Positions 33,410-42,800 of a stretch of DNA of 64,000 nt are shown here, one piece after another. Under the pieces are notes generated by a model, which was not told where the DNA came from, did no database searches, and was given only the letters and a program-made list of their open reading frames with translations. Positions within the stretch are counted from its first letter, which is position 1. Each line of letters opens with the position of its first letter. The stretch comes from CAZJYI01 sp964550025 (lineage in GTDB: Bacteria > Verrucomicrobiota > Kiritimatiellia > UBA8416 > CAYOBW01). Both the position numbers and the translations under genes were made by a program. Where the stretch lies: contig CAZJYI010000024.1 of NCBI GenBank assembly GCA_964550025.1, forward strand, positions 1 to 64,000, given 5' to 3'.

Positions 33410-34405
33410 ATGGCGGATATTTCGACAACCTACATGGGGATCTCGCTCAAGAGCCCGGTCGTGGTAGCGGCTTGCTCTCTGTCTGGAAAGATGGACAAGG
33501 TCAAACAGGCCGAGGAGGCGGGAGCCGGCGCCCTGGTAGTCAAATCCCTCTTCGAAGAGCAAATCCTGCACGAGATGCAGGAACTCGACGCGGCCCTCGA
33601 GGAAGGCACGGAAGCCTACGCCGAATCGCTCAGTTTCTTTCCCAAGGTCACGCACGGTGGTGCTCAGGAGCACGTCATGCTGGTCAAGGAGATCCGCGAG
33701 GCCGTGCAGATGCCGATCATTGCCAGCGTCAACGCCGTACACCCCGGAAGCTGGGTGGACTACGCGCGACAGCTCGCGGAGACGGGGGTAGACGGCCTGG
33801 AACTGAACGTCTACGCACTCGAGACCGATCTCACGCGCGACGCCGCCGACATCGAGAGCCGCATGCTGGACACGTTTTCCGCCGTCAAGGAGGCGGTGAA
33901 CCTGCCCATCGCCGTGAAACTGAGTCCCTTCTACACCTCCGTGGGCAACGTCGTCGGCAAGCTGCAGGAACGCGGCGCCGCCGCCGTGGTGCTGTTCAAT
34001 CGCTTCCTGCAACCTGAGATCGACCCCGCGACGGAAAGACTGCGCCACACGGCCGCCTTGAGCGCCGCCGGCGAGCTGCGACTGCCGCTGCGCTGGGTCG
34101 CGCTACTGTACGGGCAGGTGGGGCTCGATCTCGCTGGCAACACGGGCATCGGCTCGGCCAAGGACGTCGCCAAGTTCATTCTCGCCGGCGCCTCGGTCAC
34201 GCAGGTCGCCTCGGCGCTCTTCCGCAACGGGGTTGAGCACATCGCCGCGATGAACAGCGAACTGGCCGAGTGGATGGACGGGAAGTCCTACGCCTCGCTG
34301 GCCGACTGCCGCGGGAAGCTGAGCGCCGGCAAAGCAGAGGGTGACACCTTCGCGCTGGAACGCGCGCACTATCTTGACTACGTGATGCAGCCCGGAAAGG
34401 GATGA
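33410..34405 (+). CDS. Dihydroorotate dehydrogenase-like flavoprotein (331 aa)
   Basis: TIM-barrel enzyme of the DHOD-like branch found in anaerobes. Supporting segments: TTYMGISLKSPVVVAACSLS at the N-terminus, IIASVNAVHPGSW, GVDGLELNVYA, LPIAVKLSPFY, and a phosphate-binding GNTGIGSAKDVAKFILAGAS with VTQVASALFRNG for FMN. It differs from PyrD in lacking the NCSCP-type active-site loop in the usual place (ELNVYA instead of ELNISCPN), so orotate synthesis is doubtful. First gene of a three-gene unit with four-base overlaps (HAD phosphatase, then ASKHA protein). Homologues are often next to pyruvate:ferredoxin oxidoreductase genes; here the partners point to redox or one-carbon chemistry. Confidence 0.88.
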   Translation: MADISTTYMGISLKSPVVVAACSLSGKMDKVKQAEEAGAGALVVKSLFEEQILHEMQELDAALEEGTEAYAESLSFFPKVTHGGAQEHVMLVKEIREAVQMPIIASVNAVHPGSWVDYARQLAETGVDGLELNVYALETDLTRDAADIESRMLDTFSAVKEAVNLPIAVKLSPFYTSVGNVVGKLQERGAAAVVLFNRFLQPEIDPATERLRHTAALSAAGELRLPLRWVALLYGQVGLDLAGNTGIGSAKDVAKFILAGASVTQVASALFRNGVEHIAAMNSELAEWMDGKSYASLADCRGKLSAGKAEGDTFALERAHYLDYVMQPGKG

Positions 34406-35118
34406 CCGCGACGCCCTTCAGGCATATCGTCTGGGACTGGAACGGAACATTGCTGGATGACGTTGCGGCATGCGTCGACGCCATCAACGCCATGATCCGG
34501 CGGCGCGGGTTACGCCCCCTGACCCACGATCACTACCGCCGGATCTTCCAGTTTCCGGTCAAGAGCTACTACGTGGGCCTCGGGTTCGACCTGGAGGACG
34601 AGGACTGGGACGCGATTGCCCGCGAGTTCCACGCGAACTACGACTGCACCTCGCGCGAGGCCGGGCTTCGTACGGGGGTGCAGGAACTCCTGCGCGAACT
34701 GCGAACGGGCGGGGTTCCCATGTCGATCCTCTCCGCATCCGAGGAGGGTATTCTCGAGAACATGCTGCAGGCCAGGGGCATTGCATCGTTCTTCGAACAC
34801 GTGTACGGACTGTCGGACCTCTATGCGGCGTCCAAACTCGAACTCGGGCACGCGCTCCTCGACGCACTGCCCGCCGCCCCGGCGGACGTCCTCCTGATCG
34901 GCGACACAACGCACGACCACGAAGTGGCCGCGGCCATGGGCTGTCGCTGCTGGCTCCTCGCGGGCGGTCACCAGGCGCCCGAACGCCTGCGGGAGTGCGG
35001 TTGCCCCACGTTCGAAGACCTCGCGACACTCGCCGATGCCTTGCGCGGCGGCCTTGACATTCCACCTGCACATGCTAGCGTTTCGTCTCCCACTCTCTCC
35101 GGAGTCGCCAACGTGTGA
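34402..35118 (+). CDS. HAD-superfamily hydrolase, phosphoglycolate phosphatase-like (238 aa)
   Basis: Motif I is WDWNGTLLDD (nucleophile Asp and Asn-Gly-Thr, giving DxNGT instead of DxDGT), motif II SILSAS, motif III Lys in ASKLELG, and motif IV LIGDTTHDHEVA. The helical cap lies between motifs I and II (about 20-90), as in subclass IA phosphatases such as Gph. The substrate is unknown; Asp to Asn at the second motif I position is common in one HAD sub-branch and does not by itself mean inactivity. Overlaps the upstream gene by ATGA and the downstream gene by GTGA, so it is translationally coupled to both. Confidence 0.85.
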   Translation: MTATPFRHIVWDWNGTLLDDVAACVDAINAMIRRRGLRPLTHDHYRRIFQFPVKSYYVGLGFDLEDEDWDAIAREFHANYDCTSREAGLRTGVQELLRELRTGGVPMSILSASEEGILENMLQARGIASFFEHVYGLSDLYAASKLELGHALLDALPAAPADVLLIGDTTHDHEVAAAMGCRCWLLAGGHQAPERLRECGCPTFEDLATLADALRGGLDIPPAHASVSSPTLSGVANV

Positions 35119-36953
35119 AAGACGAAGCCAAAGTAACTTTCCAGCCCACCGGACGTACCATCCATGTCCTCCGCGGCACCATCCTGCTCGAGGCCGCCGC
35201 GCGGGCCGGGTCCGTAATCAAGACGCCGTGCGGCGGCGCGGGAAAGTGCGGCAAGTGCCTGGTTCGGGTCACCGGCGGCGAGGACGCCGAATCCGGTGAC
35301 GCCGGCCCGTTGACGCCCGAGCAGATCGCCGACGGGTATCGCCTTGCATGCCGCTGCCGCGTCTCGAATGACCTTGTTGTTGAAGTGCCGGACGCCTCGC
35401 TCTTCGAGACCGGGCAGCAGATCCTGGAGCACGGTTCGGGCGAAAGCGTGGAGCTGCGGCCGTCCGTGACGAAACGGCGCATCCATCTGTCCTCCCCCGA
35501 CCGAGGTGCCGTCCATTCCGACGTCGAACGGCTCACCGAGAGCCTGGGAGAGGTCGATGTCGACGTTGCCGTGCTGCGTACCCTACCTGCCGTGCTGCGT
35601 AGCGGGACACCGGAGGTCACGGCCACCATCGTCGGCAATCGCGTTGTCCAGGTTGAGCCCGGCAATCATACCGATACGTGCTACGGGATCGCGTTCGACG
35701 TGGGGACCACGACCATCGTGGGCACGCTCGTCGATCTCACCACCGGCCACGATCTGGCCGTGGCCAGCATGATCAACCCGCAGACATCGTTCGGAGACGA
35801 CGTGGTTTCCCGGATCAAGAAGTGCCGCGAGCAGGAGGACGGTCTTGACGAACTGCGCCGGGCGGTCATGGAAGCGATAGACACCGTCACCGACGACGCC
35901 GCGCGGGAAGCCGGCGTCTCGCGCCAGGATATCTGCGAAGCGGTCTTCGTCGGCAACACGACCATGCAACAGATCGTCTGCGGCATCAATCCGTCGTCGC
36001 TGGGCGAACTGCCTTTTGCTCCCGCCTTCCGCCGACCGCTGGCCCTGCGCGCGGAAGAACTGGGATTTGACATCAATCCCGCCGCCGGCGTGCTGGTGTT
36101 TCCCCAGATCGGCGGCTTCGTGGGGGGCGACACCGTGGCGGGCATTCTGGCCACGCACATGTGGAAAAGCGACCAGCCGACCCTGCTCGTCGACGTCGGT
36201 ACGAACGGGGAAATCGTGCTTGCGCATGCCGGCAAAATGATCGCGACCTCCGTCGCGGCGGGCCCGGCCTTCGAAGGCGCCCGGATCATCAGCGGGATGC
36301 GCGCAACCAACGGGGCCATCGAGAAGGTCCTCTTCGACGGGGACGTCCGCATCAACGTCATCGGCAACGTTCCGCCTACGGGAATCTGTGGTACGGGGCT
36401 GATCGACGCCGCGGCCGCAATGCTGCGCAGCGGGGTCCTGGACGTCACCGGCCGCATCCTGGATCCCGATGAACTGCCGGCGGCGTTGCCGGACGCGATC
36501 CGCAACCGCGTCCGTAGCGACGACGGGCAGAATTCCTTCGTGCTTGCCGAAGCGGCGGAGAGCGGTACGGGGGAGGCGGTCTGCCTGCACCAACGCGATA
36601 TCCGCGAGCTGCAGCTCGCCAACGGAGCGATCCGTGCGGGCATCAGCATTCTGCTGCGCATGGAGAACATCCAGGCCTCGGACCTGGCCTGGGTGCTGTT
36701 GGCCGGCGCCTTCGGCAACTTCATCCGACGCAGCAACGCCCGGCGCATCGGCATGTTGCCCGCGGTCCCGACCGAGCGCATACGCTTCGTGGGCAATACG
36801 GCCTCCTTCGGCGCCAAGCACGCTCTCCTCTCGGAAGACGAGAAGGAACGTGCGGCAAGTATCATTGACGAAGTACAGCATGTGGACCTTTCCCTCAGTC
36901 CCGACTTTCAGGTCGAGTTCGGAAATGCCATGCTGTTTCCTGGAGAGGAGTGA
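35115..36953 (+). CDS. ASKHA-domain corrinoid-activation-type protein with 2Fe-2S ferredoxin domain (RACo-like, 612 aa)
   Basis: GTG start overlapping the HAD stop. The N-terminal ferredoxin domain has Cys39, Cys45, Cys48 (CGGAGKCGKC) and Cys79, the four 2Fe-2S ligands. A linker (about 90-195) precedes the ASKHA ATPase domain with FDVGTTTIVGTLVD, FVGNTTMQQ, LLVDVGTNGEIVLA, GPAFEGARI and GAFGNF. This matches RACo/DUF4445 activators, which use ATP and a low-potential electron to reduce inactive Co(II) corrinoid proteins in methyl transfer. The corrinoid protein in the window is methionine synthase in the convergent operon, but that enzyme has its own reactivation domain, so the real partner is unproven. 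Length is normal (about 600-650). Confidence 0.9.
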   Translation: MKDEAKVTFQPTGRTIHVLRGTILLEAAARAGSVIKTPCGGAGKCGKCLVRVTGGEDAESGDAGPLTPEQIADGYRLACRCRVSNDLVVEVPDASLFETGQQILEHGSGESVELRPSVTKRRIHLSSPDRGAVHSDVERLTESLGEVDVDVAVLRTLPAVLRSGTPEVTATIVGNRVVQVEPGNHTDTCYGIAFDVGTTTIVGTLVDLTTGHDLAVASMINPQTSFGDDVVSRIKKCREQEDGLDELRRAVMEAIDTVTDDAAREAGVSRQDICEAVFVGNTTMQQIVCGINPSSLGELPFAPAFRRPLALRAEELGFDINPAAGVLVFPQIGGFVGGDTVAGILATHMWKSDQPTLLVDVGTNGEIVLAHAGKMIATSVAAGPAFEGARIISGMRATNGAIEKVLFDGDVRINVIGNVPPTGICGTGLIDAAAAMLRSGVLDVTGRILDPDELPAALPDAIRNRVRSDDGQNSFVLAEAAESGTGEAVCLHQRDIRELQLANGAIRAGISILLRMENIQASDLAWVLLAGAFGNFIRRSNARRIGMLPAVPTERIRFVGNTASFGAKHALLSEDEKERAASIIDEVQHVDLSLSPDFQVEFGNAMLFPGEE

Positions 36954-36955
36954 CG

Positions 36956-37393
36956 ATGAGTGACTGGCGGGACAATCTCGGGAGCTTTCTAGACACGACG
37001 GAACGTCGAAAGCAGGAAAAGGCCAGATACGGCATGGCGGAGTTCATCCGCGACATCGTCGCGCCGGCGTTTGAGGAGATCGCCAGGGAACTGGCCAAGT
37101 ACGAGCGGCAGATCACGACGCGTCTCACGGAAGCGTCGGCAACGCTGACTGTCACGCACGCCGGGAACGAGGAGATCCGTTACCGCGTCCAGGGCCGCAC
37201 GTTCCCGAACGGCATCCGCCCGTTCGCGGAGGTCCGCTTCCGGGAACGAAAAGGCCTGCGCCTGATCACGGTCGAGAACATGTTCCGCAGCGGAAACAGC
37301 GACTACACGCTGGAAGACGTGACCAGGGACGAGGTCATCACCAACTTCATCGAGACCTACACCAGCCGGTGCGGGCGGGGCGAGGCGGGGTGA
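36956..37393 (+). CDS. Hypothetical protein downstream of the RACo-like gene (145 aa)
   Basis: ATG at 36956 preceded by GGAGAGGAG; it starts two bases after the RACo-like stop, so it belongs to that operon. Soluble and charged. Residues 25-55 are a likely amphipathic helix (EFIRDIVAPAFEEIARELAK) and the rest is predicted beta (ATLTVTHAGNEEIRYRVQG, FAEVRFRERKGLRLITVENM). No motif or family recognised. Confidence 0.65.
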   Translation: MSDWRDNLGSFLDTTERRKQEKARYGMAEFIRDIVAPAFEEIARELAKYERQITTRLTEASATLTVTHAGNEEIRYRVQGRTFPNGIRPFAEVRFRERKGLRLITVENMFRSGNSDYTLEDVTRDEVITNFIETYTSRCGRGEAG

Positions 37394-37425
37394 CGGAGGC
37401 GGCGAAACCGCAGAATGCCCAATAC

Positions 37426-37585
37426 CGAATGCTGAATGTCGAAGAGGGAGGCCGGAGGGCTTCCCCTCCACCGTAGCGCGGGGATTCGTACTGCGTGTTT
37501 CAAGGACGCTCGGGACGCGCGGAACTTCCGCGATACTGCTGGCCGGCTGAAAGCCGGCGATACGGGGCACCGGCTGAAAGCCGGC
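37426..37585. repeat. Spacer repeats: shared 18-mer and GCCGGCTGAAAGCCGGC palindromes
   Basis: GAATGCTGAATGTCGAAG (37427-37444) recurs at 49202-49219. GCCGGCTGAAAGCCGGC (37542-37558) and CCGGCTGAAAGCCGGC (37570-37585), followed by a third partial CACCGGCTG, form tandem stem-loops in the convergent spacer. Confidence 0.85.
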
Positions 37586-37628
37586 GGTACGGGGCACCGG
37601 CTGGGAGGTGGCGGGGCGCGCCCGTGCC

Positions 37629-39461
37629 TTACATCTTGCCCAGGGCCTTGAGTGCGATTTCGGCGCGGCCAAAGGGGGCGCTGACCTGGAAGCCGGCGAC
37701 GCGGTCGGCGATGCGGGCGCCGATCTCACGGGCCAGCTCGATGCCGGTGCGGATGCCGTCCTCCTTGGTTTCGCAGACACTCATGCGTTCCATGACCTCG
37801 TCCGGGACTTCCACTCCCGGGACCTCGTTGCGCATGAACTCGGCGTTCTTGTAGCTCACCAGGGGCCACACGCCGGCGATGACCGGAATTGTGCGTTCGT
37901 AGGCCTCGACGCGGTCGAGGAAGCGGAAGAGCGCGTCGGGGTCGAATATGGGCTGGGTGATCGCGAACTCGGCGCCGGCGTCGACCTTGGCGAAGTAGCG
38001 CGAGATCTCGAGTTCCATCGAGACGGCGCAGGGGTTGGCCCCGACCCCGATGCAGATGCCGGTGGGGGGATTGACCGCGCTGCCGCCCACGTCCCTGCCG
38101 TGGTTGAGGTTGGTGGCCACCCGGGTCAGGCCGATGGCATCCACGTCGAAGACGCCGGTCGCGTCGGGATAGTCGCCCAGCTTGGGCGGATCGCCGGTGA
38201 TGATCAGGATGTTGCGAACACCGGCCACGTGGGCCCCCAGCAAATCTGCCTGCATGCCGATCAGGTTGCGATCGCGACAGCAGTAGTGAAGCACGGACTC
38301 GATCCCGACCTCCCGCTGTAGCACGATGCTCGCCACCATGGGCGATACGCGAGAGCTGGCACGAGGCCCGTCGGGAATGTTGATGGCGTCAACGCCGTGT
38401 TCGTGGCAGAGCCTGGATTTGGCGATCATCTTCGACAGGTCGCAGGATCGCGGCGGAAGCAGCTCGACCGACGTAACGGATTTGCCCTCGGCGAGAAGTC
38501 GGGCAAAGCGTGACTTCTCTGCGAGCGGAACGACATCGACCTCGGCATCCTGCGTGGTGAACGCCTTCACTTCAACGTGGTGCTTGACCGTGCTGAGGGT
38601 CTTCACGGCTTTGGCTGCGACACGGATATGCTCCGGTGTCGTGCCGCAGCAGCCGCCGATGCCGCGTACGCCCAGCTCGATGAAGCGCTTGGCGTACTCG
38701 GTAAAGTACTCGGCGCTGGTCAGGTAGATCATGCGCCCGTCGATATCCCGCGGCATGCCGGCATTGGGCATGACGACGAACGGCTTGGATGTGCGCGGCA
38801 GCAGTCTCTCGACGGCATCGTAGGCAAGGGCCGGTCCCACACCGCAGTTGATCCCGACGGCATCCACGTTCTCGTTGGCCTCGAGATCGGACACCATGCT
38901 TTCGGCGCTGCCCCCGAGGGCCGTCTCCCCGTATTGCCCTGTGGAGAACGAGGCCAACACGGGCCTTCCGGACGCGCGGGCGACTTCGGCCGCGAGCGCC
39001 AGTTCCTGGGGATGGACGAACGTCTCGAGCATGATCAGGTCCGCACCGGCATCGGACAGAGCGGCGATCTGCTCCCGGAAGGCCTCCCGGATCTCCTCCC
39101 TGCCCGACTCGCGCCATGCCTGCTTGACGCTTAGGCAGGGGCCTACTGAGGCACCGACGTAGACGGCATCGCCCGCAACCGTGCGCGCAAGGGTAACCGC
39201 CATGCGGTTGATCTCTTCGACGCGGTCCGCCAGGCCGTGATGGGCCAGCTTGATGCGGTTGGCGCCGAAGGTGTTCGTTTCGATAACGTCCGCGCCGGCG
39301 TCAACGTATTCCTGGTGGATTTCGCGGACGAGGTCGGGCCGGGTCAGACAGAGTTCGTCGTAGCAGGTATTGATGAAGACGCCTTTGGCGTAGATCATCG
39401 TACCCATGGCCCCGTCGAAGACGAGGGGGGTTTGCGTGAGGTGGTGGATGATGTCTTTCAT
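37629..39461 (-). CDS. Bifunctional homocysteine S-methyltransferase/methylenetetrahydrofolate reductase (610 aa)
   Basis: The N-terminal half (1-300) is a Zn-dependent homocysteine methyltransferase: FDGAMGTMIYAKG, ETNTFGANRIKL, and Zn ligands Cys206 (GINCGVGP) and Cys271-Cys272 (GGCCGTTPEH). The C-terminal half (about 315-610) is a MetF-type flavin reductase TIM barrel (SVELLPPRSCD, ITQPIFDPD, IPVIAGVWPLVSYKNA). The fusion is known from Firmicutes and others (YitJ-like); it makes 5-methyl-THF from methylene-THF and can methylate homocysteine from S-methylmethionine or a related donor. Third gene of the metH - rubredoxin - fusion operon, giving the methyl donor for MetH; no separate metF is seen. 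Confidence 0.92.
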   Translation of the reverse strand: MKDIIHHLTQTPLVFDGAMGTMIYAKGVFINTCYDELCLTRPDLVREIHQEYVDAGADVIETNTFGANRIKLAHHGLADRVEEINRMAVTLARTVAGDAVYVGASVGPCLSVKQAWRESGREEIREAFREQIAALSDAGADLIMLETFVHPQELALAAEVARASGRPVLASFSTGQYGETALGGSAESMVSDLEANENVDAVGINCGVGPALAYDAVERLLPRTSKPFVVMPNAGMPRDIDGRMIYLTSAEYFTEYAKRFIELGVRGIGGCCGTTPEHIRVAAKAVKTLSTVKHHVEVKAFTTQDAEVDVVPLAEKSRFARLLAEGKSVTSVELLPPRSCDLSKMIAKSRLCHEHGVDAINIPDGPRASSRVSPMVASIVLQREVGIESVLHYCCRDRNLIGMQADLLGAHVAGVRNILIITGDPPKLGDYPDATGVFDVDAIGLTRVATNLNHGRDVGGSAVNPPTGICIGVGANPCAVSMELEISRYFAKVDAGAEFAITQPIFDPDALFRFLDRVEAYERTIPVIAGVWPLVSYKNAEFMRNEVPGVEVPDEVMERMSVCETKEDGIRTGIELAREIGARIADRVAGFQVSAPFGRAEIALKALGKM

Positions 39462-39474
39462 GGGAGAATTGCAG

Positions 39475-39605
39475 ATTTCAGATCTCAGATTTCAGATGGG
39501 GGAATTGCAGGTCTCAGATTTCAGATGGGGGAATTGCAGGTCTCAGCTTTCGAATGGGACAGGTACAGGGGAAAGCGTGCGAGTCTGAGATTTGAGATCT
39601 GAGAT
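39475..39605. repeat. Tandem CAGATTTCAGAT-type repeats with a duplicated 29-bp unit
   Basis: The 29-bp unit beginning GATGGGGGAATTGCAGG is at 39495-39523 and again from 39524, followed by a degraded third copy. Flanking bases are TCAGATTT/TCAGATCT repeats; similar CTCAGATCTCAAA runs occur near 18447-18475. The spacer lies between the rubredoxin and the fusion gene. Confidence 0.85.
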
Positions 39606-39617
39606 TTGCCATTCTCT

Positions 39618-39776
39618 CTAGTCCAGCGCATCAAACATCTCCTTCGTTGCATAGCACATGGGACACACCCACTCTTCCGGCAGGTCCTCGAACGCCGTTC
39701 CCGGGGGAATGCCGTTCATCGGATCCCCATTCACAGGATCGTACACATAACCGCAGTTCACACAGATATACCGCAC
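39618..39776 (-). CDS. Rubredoxin (52 aa)
   Basis: A small gene with GTG start at 39776. The protein has the two knuckles of rubredoxin: RYICVNCGYVYD (Cys5, Cys8) and EWVCPMCYATKEMF, plus the family core DPMNGIPPGTAFEDLPEEW. Fe(Cys)4 centre; soluble one-electron carrier. Length is normal for a one-domain rubredoxin. Where most rubredoxins have Gly after the second CxxC, this has Tyr. It lies 34 bases after metH and 156 bases before the methyltransferase/MTHFR gene on the same strand, so it is most simply the electron donor for a one-carbon enzyme here, for example MetH cobalamin reactivation or MTHFR. It may also serve unrelated peroxide detoxification. Confidence 0.92.
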   Translation of the reverse strand: MRYICVNCGYVYDPVNGDPMNGIPPGTAFEDLPEEWVCPMCYATKEMFDALD

Positions 39777-39810
39777 TTCTCACCCGCCACTTGCCGCTTG
39801 CCGCTGCCCC

Positions 39811-42800
39811 CTACACCGCAAAGTACTTCGCCTGGGGATGGTGCACGATGATCGCCGACGTGGTCTGCTCCGGCACCATCTCCATGTTCTCGGTCAGTGT
39901 AACGCCGATCTCGCCGGGGCTCAACATGGCAAACACGGGTTCGTGCGCCCCAAGGTCCGGACAGGCGGGATACCCGAAGCCGTAGCGCGAGCCCTGGTAG
40001 GCCTGCGTCACGTATCCACTCGGTTGATCGGGCTCGGCCCCGGCGATTCCCATCTCGGCCCGCATCACCCCGTGCCAGTACTCGGCCAGGGCGTCGGTCA
40101 CTTCCACGCTGAAGCCGTGCAGCATCAGGTAGTCGTGGTAACAGTCGCCCTCGAACAGCTCGTGCGTGCGCCGCCCGATCTCCTCGCCGATCGTCACGAC
40201 GAAGAAGGCCGCCACGTCGCCACCCTCCTTCTCGCTCTTGAAGAAGTCGGCAATGCACAAGTGCGGCGGTTCGGTCTGGCGGGGAAATGCAAACTCGCGC
40301 AGGGCATCGCGGTCCTCGACCACGACGACGTCCCCCCGGCTGAAGCAGCGGTAGTAGCCGTAGGCCGCTTTGGGCCGCACCAGTCCGCCCTCGAGCGCTT
40401 CCCGCTTCAAATCCTCGTACATGGGCTCAACCTTCGTCCGTATCAGTTCGGCATACTCGTCGGCGCTCATCTTCGCCCGGCGGTATCCCCACCGCCCGCG
40501 GAACAGGGCCTGCACGTTGACGAAAGGAAATACCCCCGCCGGATCGACGTCGTGCACGTGCCTGCAACCCAAGAACGGCGGCTCGGGAACGGGGTTGTCT
40601 CGCACGATGTCGGCGTCCTTGACGCCCGGCTTCATGCGGCCCGTCTCGTTCGCCGGCTCGTAGGTCGTGGCAACCAGCCTGCCCTCTTCCAGCTCGCGTA
40701 CAGCTTTGAGGCCCGCGAACGCGTCCGCGCAGTAGACCACCGGGCGGTCGTAGTTGGGGACGCACGACTCGGCAACGAATTTGCTCGTCAACGCAGCGCC
40801 ACCGAGTAGGATGGGGACGCCAAGCCCGGCCGATGCATACTGGTGCATGCTCTCCTGCATCACGATGGCCGACTTGACAAGCAGGCCGCTGAGTCCGACG
40901 ACATCCACGTCGTACTCGCGCGCTTTCTCGATCACGGTTTCCGCCGGCACCTTGATGCCGAGGTTAAACACCCTGTAACCGTTGTTCGAGAGGATGATGT
41001 CGACCAGGTTCTTGCCAATGTCGTGCACGTCGCCCTGAACCGTCGCCAGGAGCACCTTGGTCGCGCTGTCCGTGTCGGCCTTCTCCATCAGCGGCTCCAG
41101 AAAAGCCACGGCCTTCTTCATGACTTCCGCGGACTGCAGCACGAACGGCAGCAGGATCTCCCCGCGCCCGAACAGCTCTCCGACGTGGCGCATGGCCGGC
41201 ACCAGGATTTCGTTGATAACGGCCACGGGCGCAAAGCGCTGCAGCAGGATCGCGAGCTGGTCCTCCAGTCCCTCCTTGTCCCCGGAAACAACCTGCTCCC
41301 GCAGGACTTGCTCGGCCCGCTTCGCGCCCCCCTCATCCTCGTGCTCGTCATCCGACGCCGCGGCGTCCTGGAAATGCTCTATGAACAGCATCAACGGCGT
41401 CTTCTCCTCGTCGCGGACGCGGTCGTAGAGAAGATCGAGGCAGATCTCGCGGTCGTCCTCGCCGATGCGCGCCAACGGCAGGATCTTGCCGGCGTCGACA
41501 ATAGCGGCGTCGAGGCCGGCTTCGACGGCCTCGTGCAAAAACACGGAATTGAGGACGCGTCGCGACGCACGCGACAGGCCGAAGGAGATGTTGCTCACCC
41601 CCAGCACGGTACCGACACCCAGCAACTCCTGCTTGATGCGCCGGATCGCGTCCAGCGTCTGCACGGCGGCGTCACGCAGGTTTTCGTCCCCGGCGCCGAT
41701 CGTGAACGTCAGCGGGTCGAAAAGCAGGTCACCGGGGCGCAGGTCGAACTCGCCGACGGCCATGTCGTGAATACGCCGTGCCGTAGCGATCTTCTCATCG
41801 GCGGTCATGGCCATACCGTCTTCATTGATCGTCAGTGCGACGGCCGCCCCACCGTACTTCTTCAGAAGTGCGCAAACGCGACGCATGTACGTTCCGCCAT
41901 CCTCGAGGTTGATCGAGTTGACTATGCACCGCCCCGGATACAACTTTAGGCAGGCCTCGATGCAGTCCGGGGTCGTTGAATCGATCACCACGGGAATCTT
42001 GACAGACCGGGAGAAGAGCGTGACCAACTCGGTCATGTCGGCCGTTTCGTCACGCCCGGCGTAGGCCGCGCACAGGTCGATGAGATGGGCGCCGCCGGCC
42101 TCCTGGCCGAGGGCAATCTGAAGGCATCCCGGGTAGTCGTCGGCCAGCAGCAGCTCGCGGAACTTCTTCGACCCGTTGGCATTGGTCCGTTCGCCGATGA
42201 TGACCGGGGGAATATCCTGGCGGAGCTCGGAGGCCTGGTAGAGGCTGGACACGGACGGTGTCGCACGCACGTCGGACCGGGCGGGGGGAATCACCCCATC
42301 CAGAGCCGCAACGAGTTGACGGATATGCTCCGGGGTTGTGCCGCAGCAACCGCCGACGACGCTCACGCCGTATTCCTCGACAAAGGCCCGCATCCGCGCG
42401 GCGTACTCGGCGGGGGCCAGCGGGTAGACCGTGCCGCCGTCCACAACCTGGGGCAGCCCCTGGTTCGGGATACACGAGATGCGTCCCGGCCAGTTGTGGT
42501 GCAGGAATCGGATATGCGACTCCATGGCCTCGGGCCCGGTGGCGCAGTTGAGGCCGAGGGAGAAGATGGGAAAAGGTCCTATCGTGGCAACCGCCGCGGC
42601 GATATCCGACCCGACCAGCATCGTACCGGTTCGTTCGACCGTGACGGAAGCCATCACGGGAACGTCGCGATCCGCCCGCTCGAGCACCTCGAAGCAGGAC
42701 ACCAGGGCCGTCTTGAGCTGGAGCAGATCCTGGCAGGTCTCGACGATCAGCATGTCCACGCCGGCCTCAACCAGCGCGGAAACCTGTTCCGTGAAGGCAT

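Noticed and set aside
39495..39552. CRISPR-like array in the 29-bp repeat
   Set aside because: Units are directly adjacent with no spacers, and there are only two clear copies and no cas genes.
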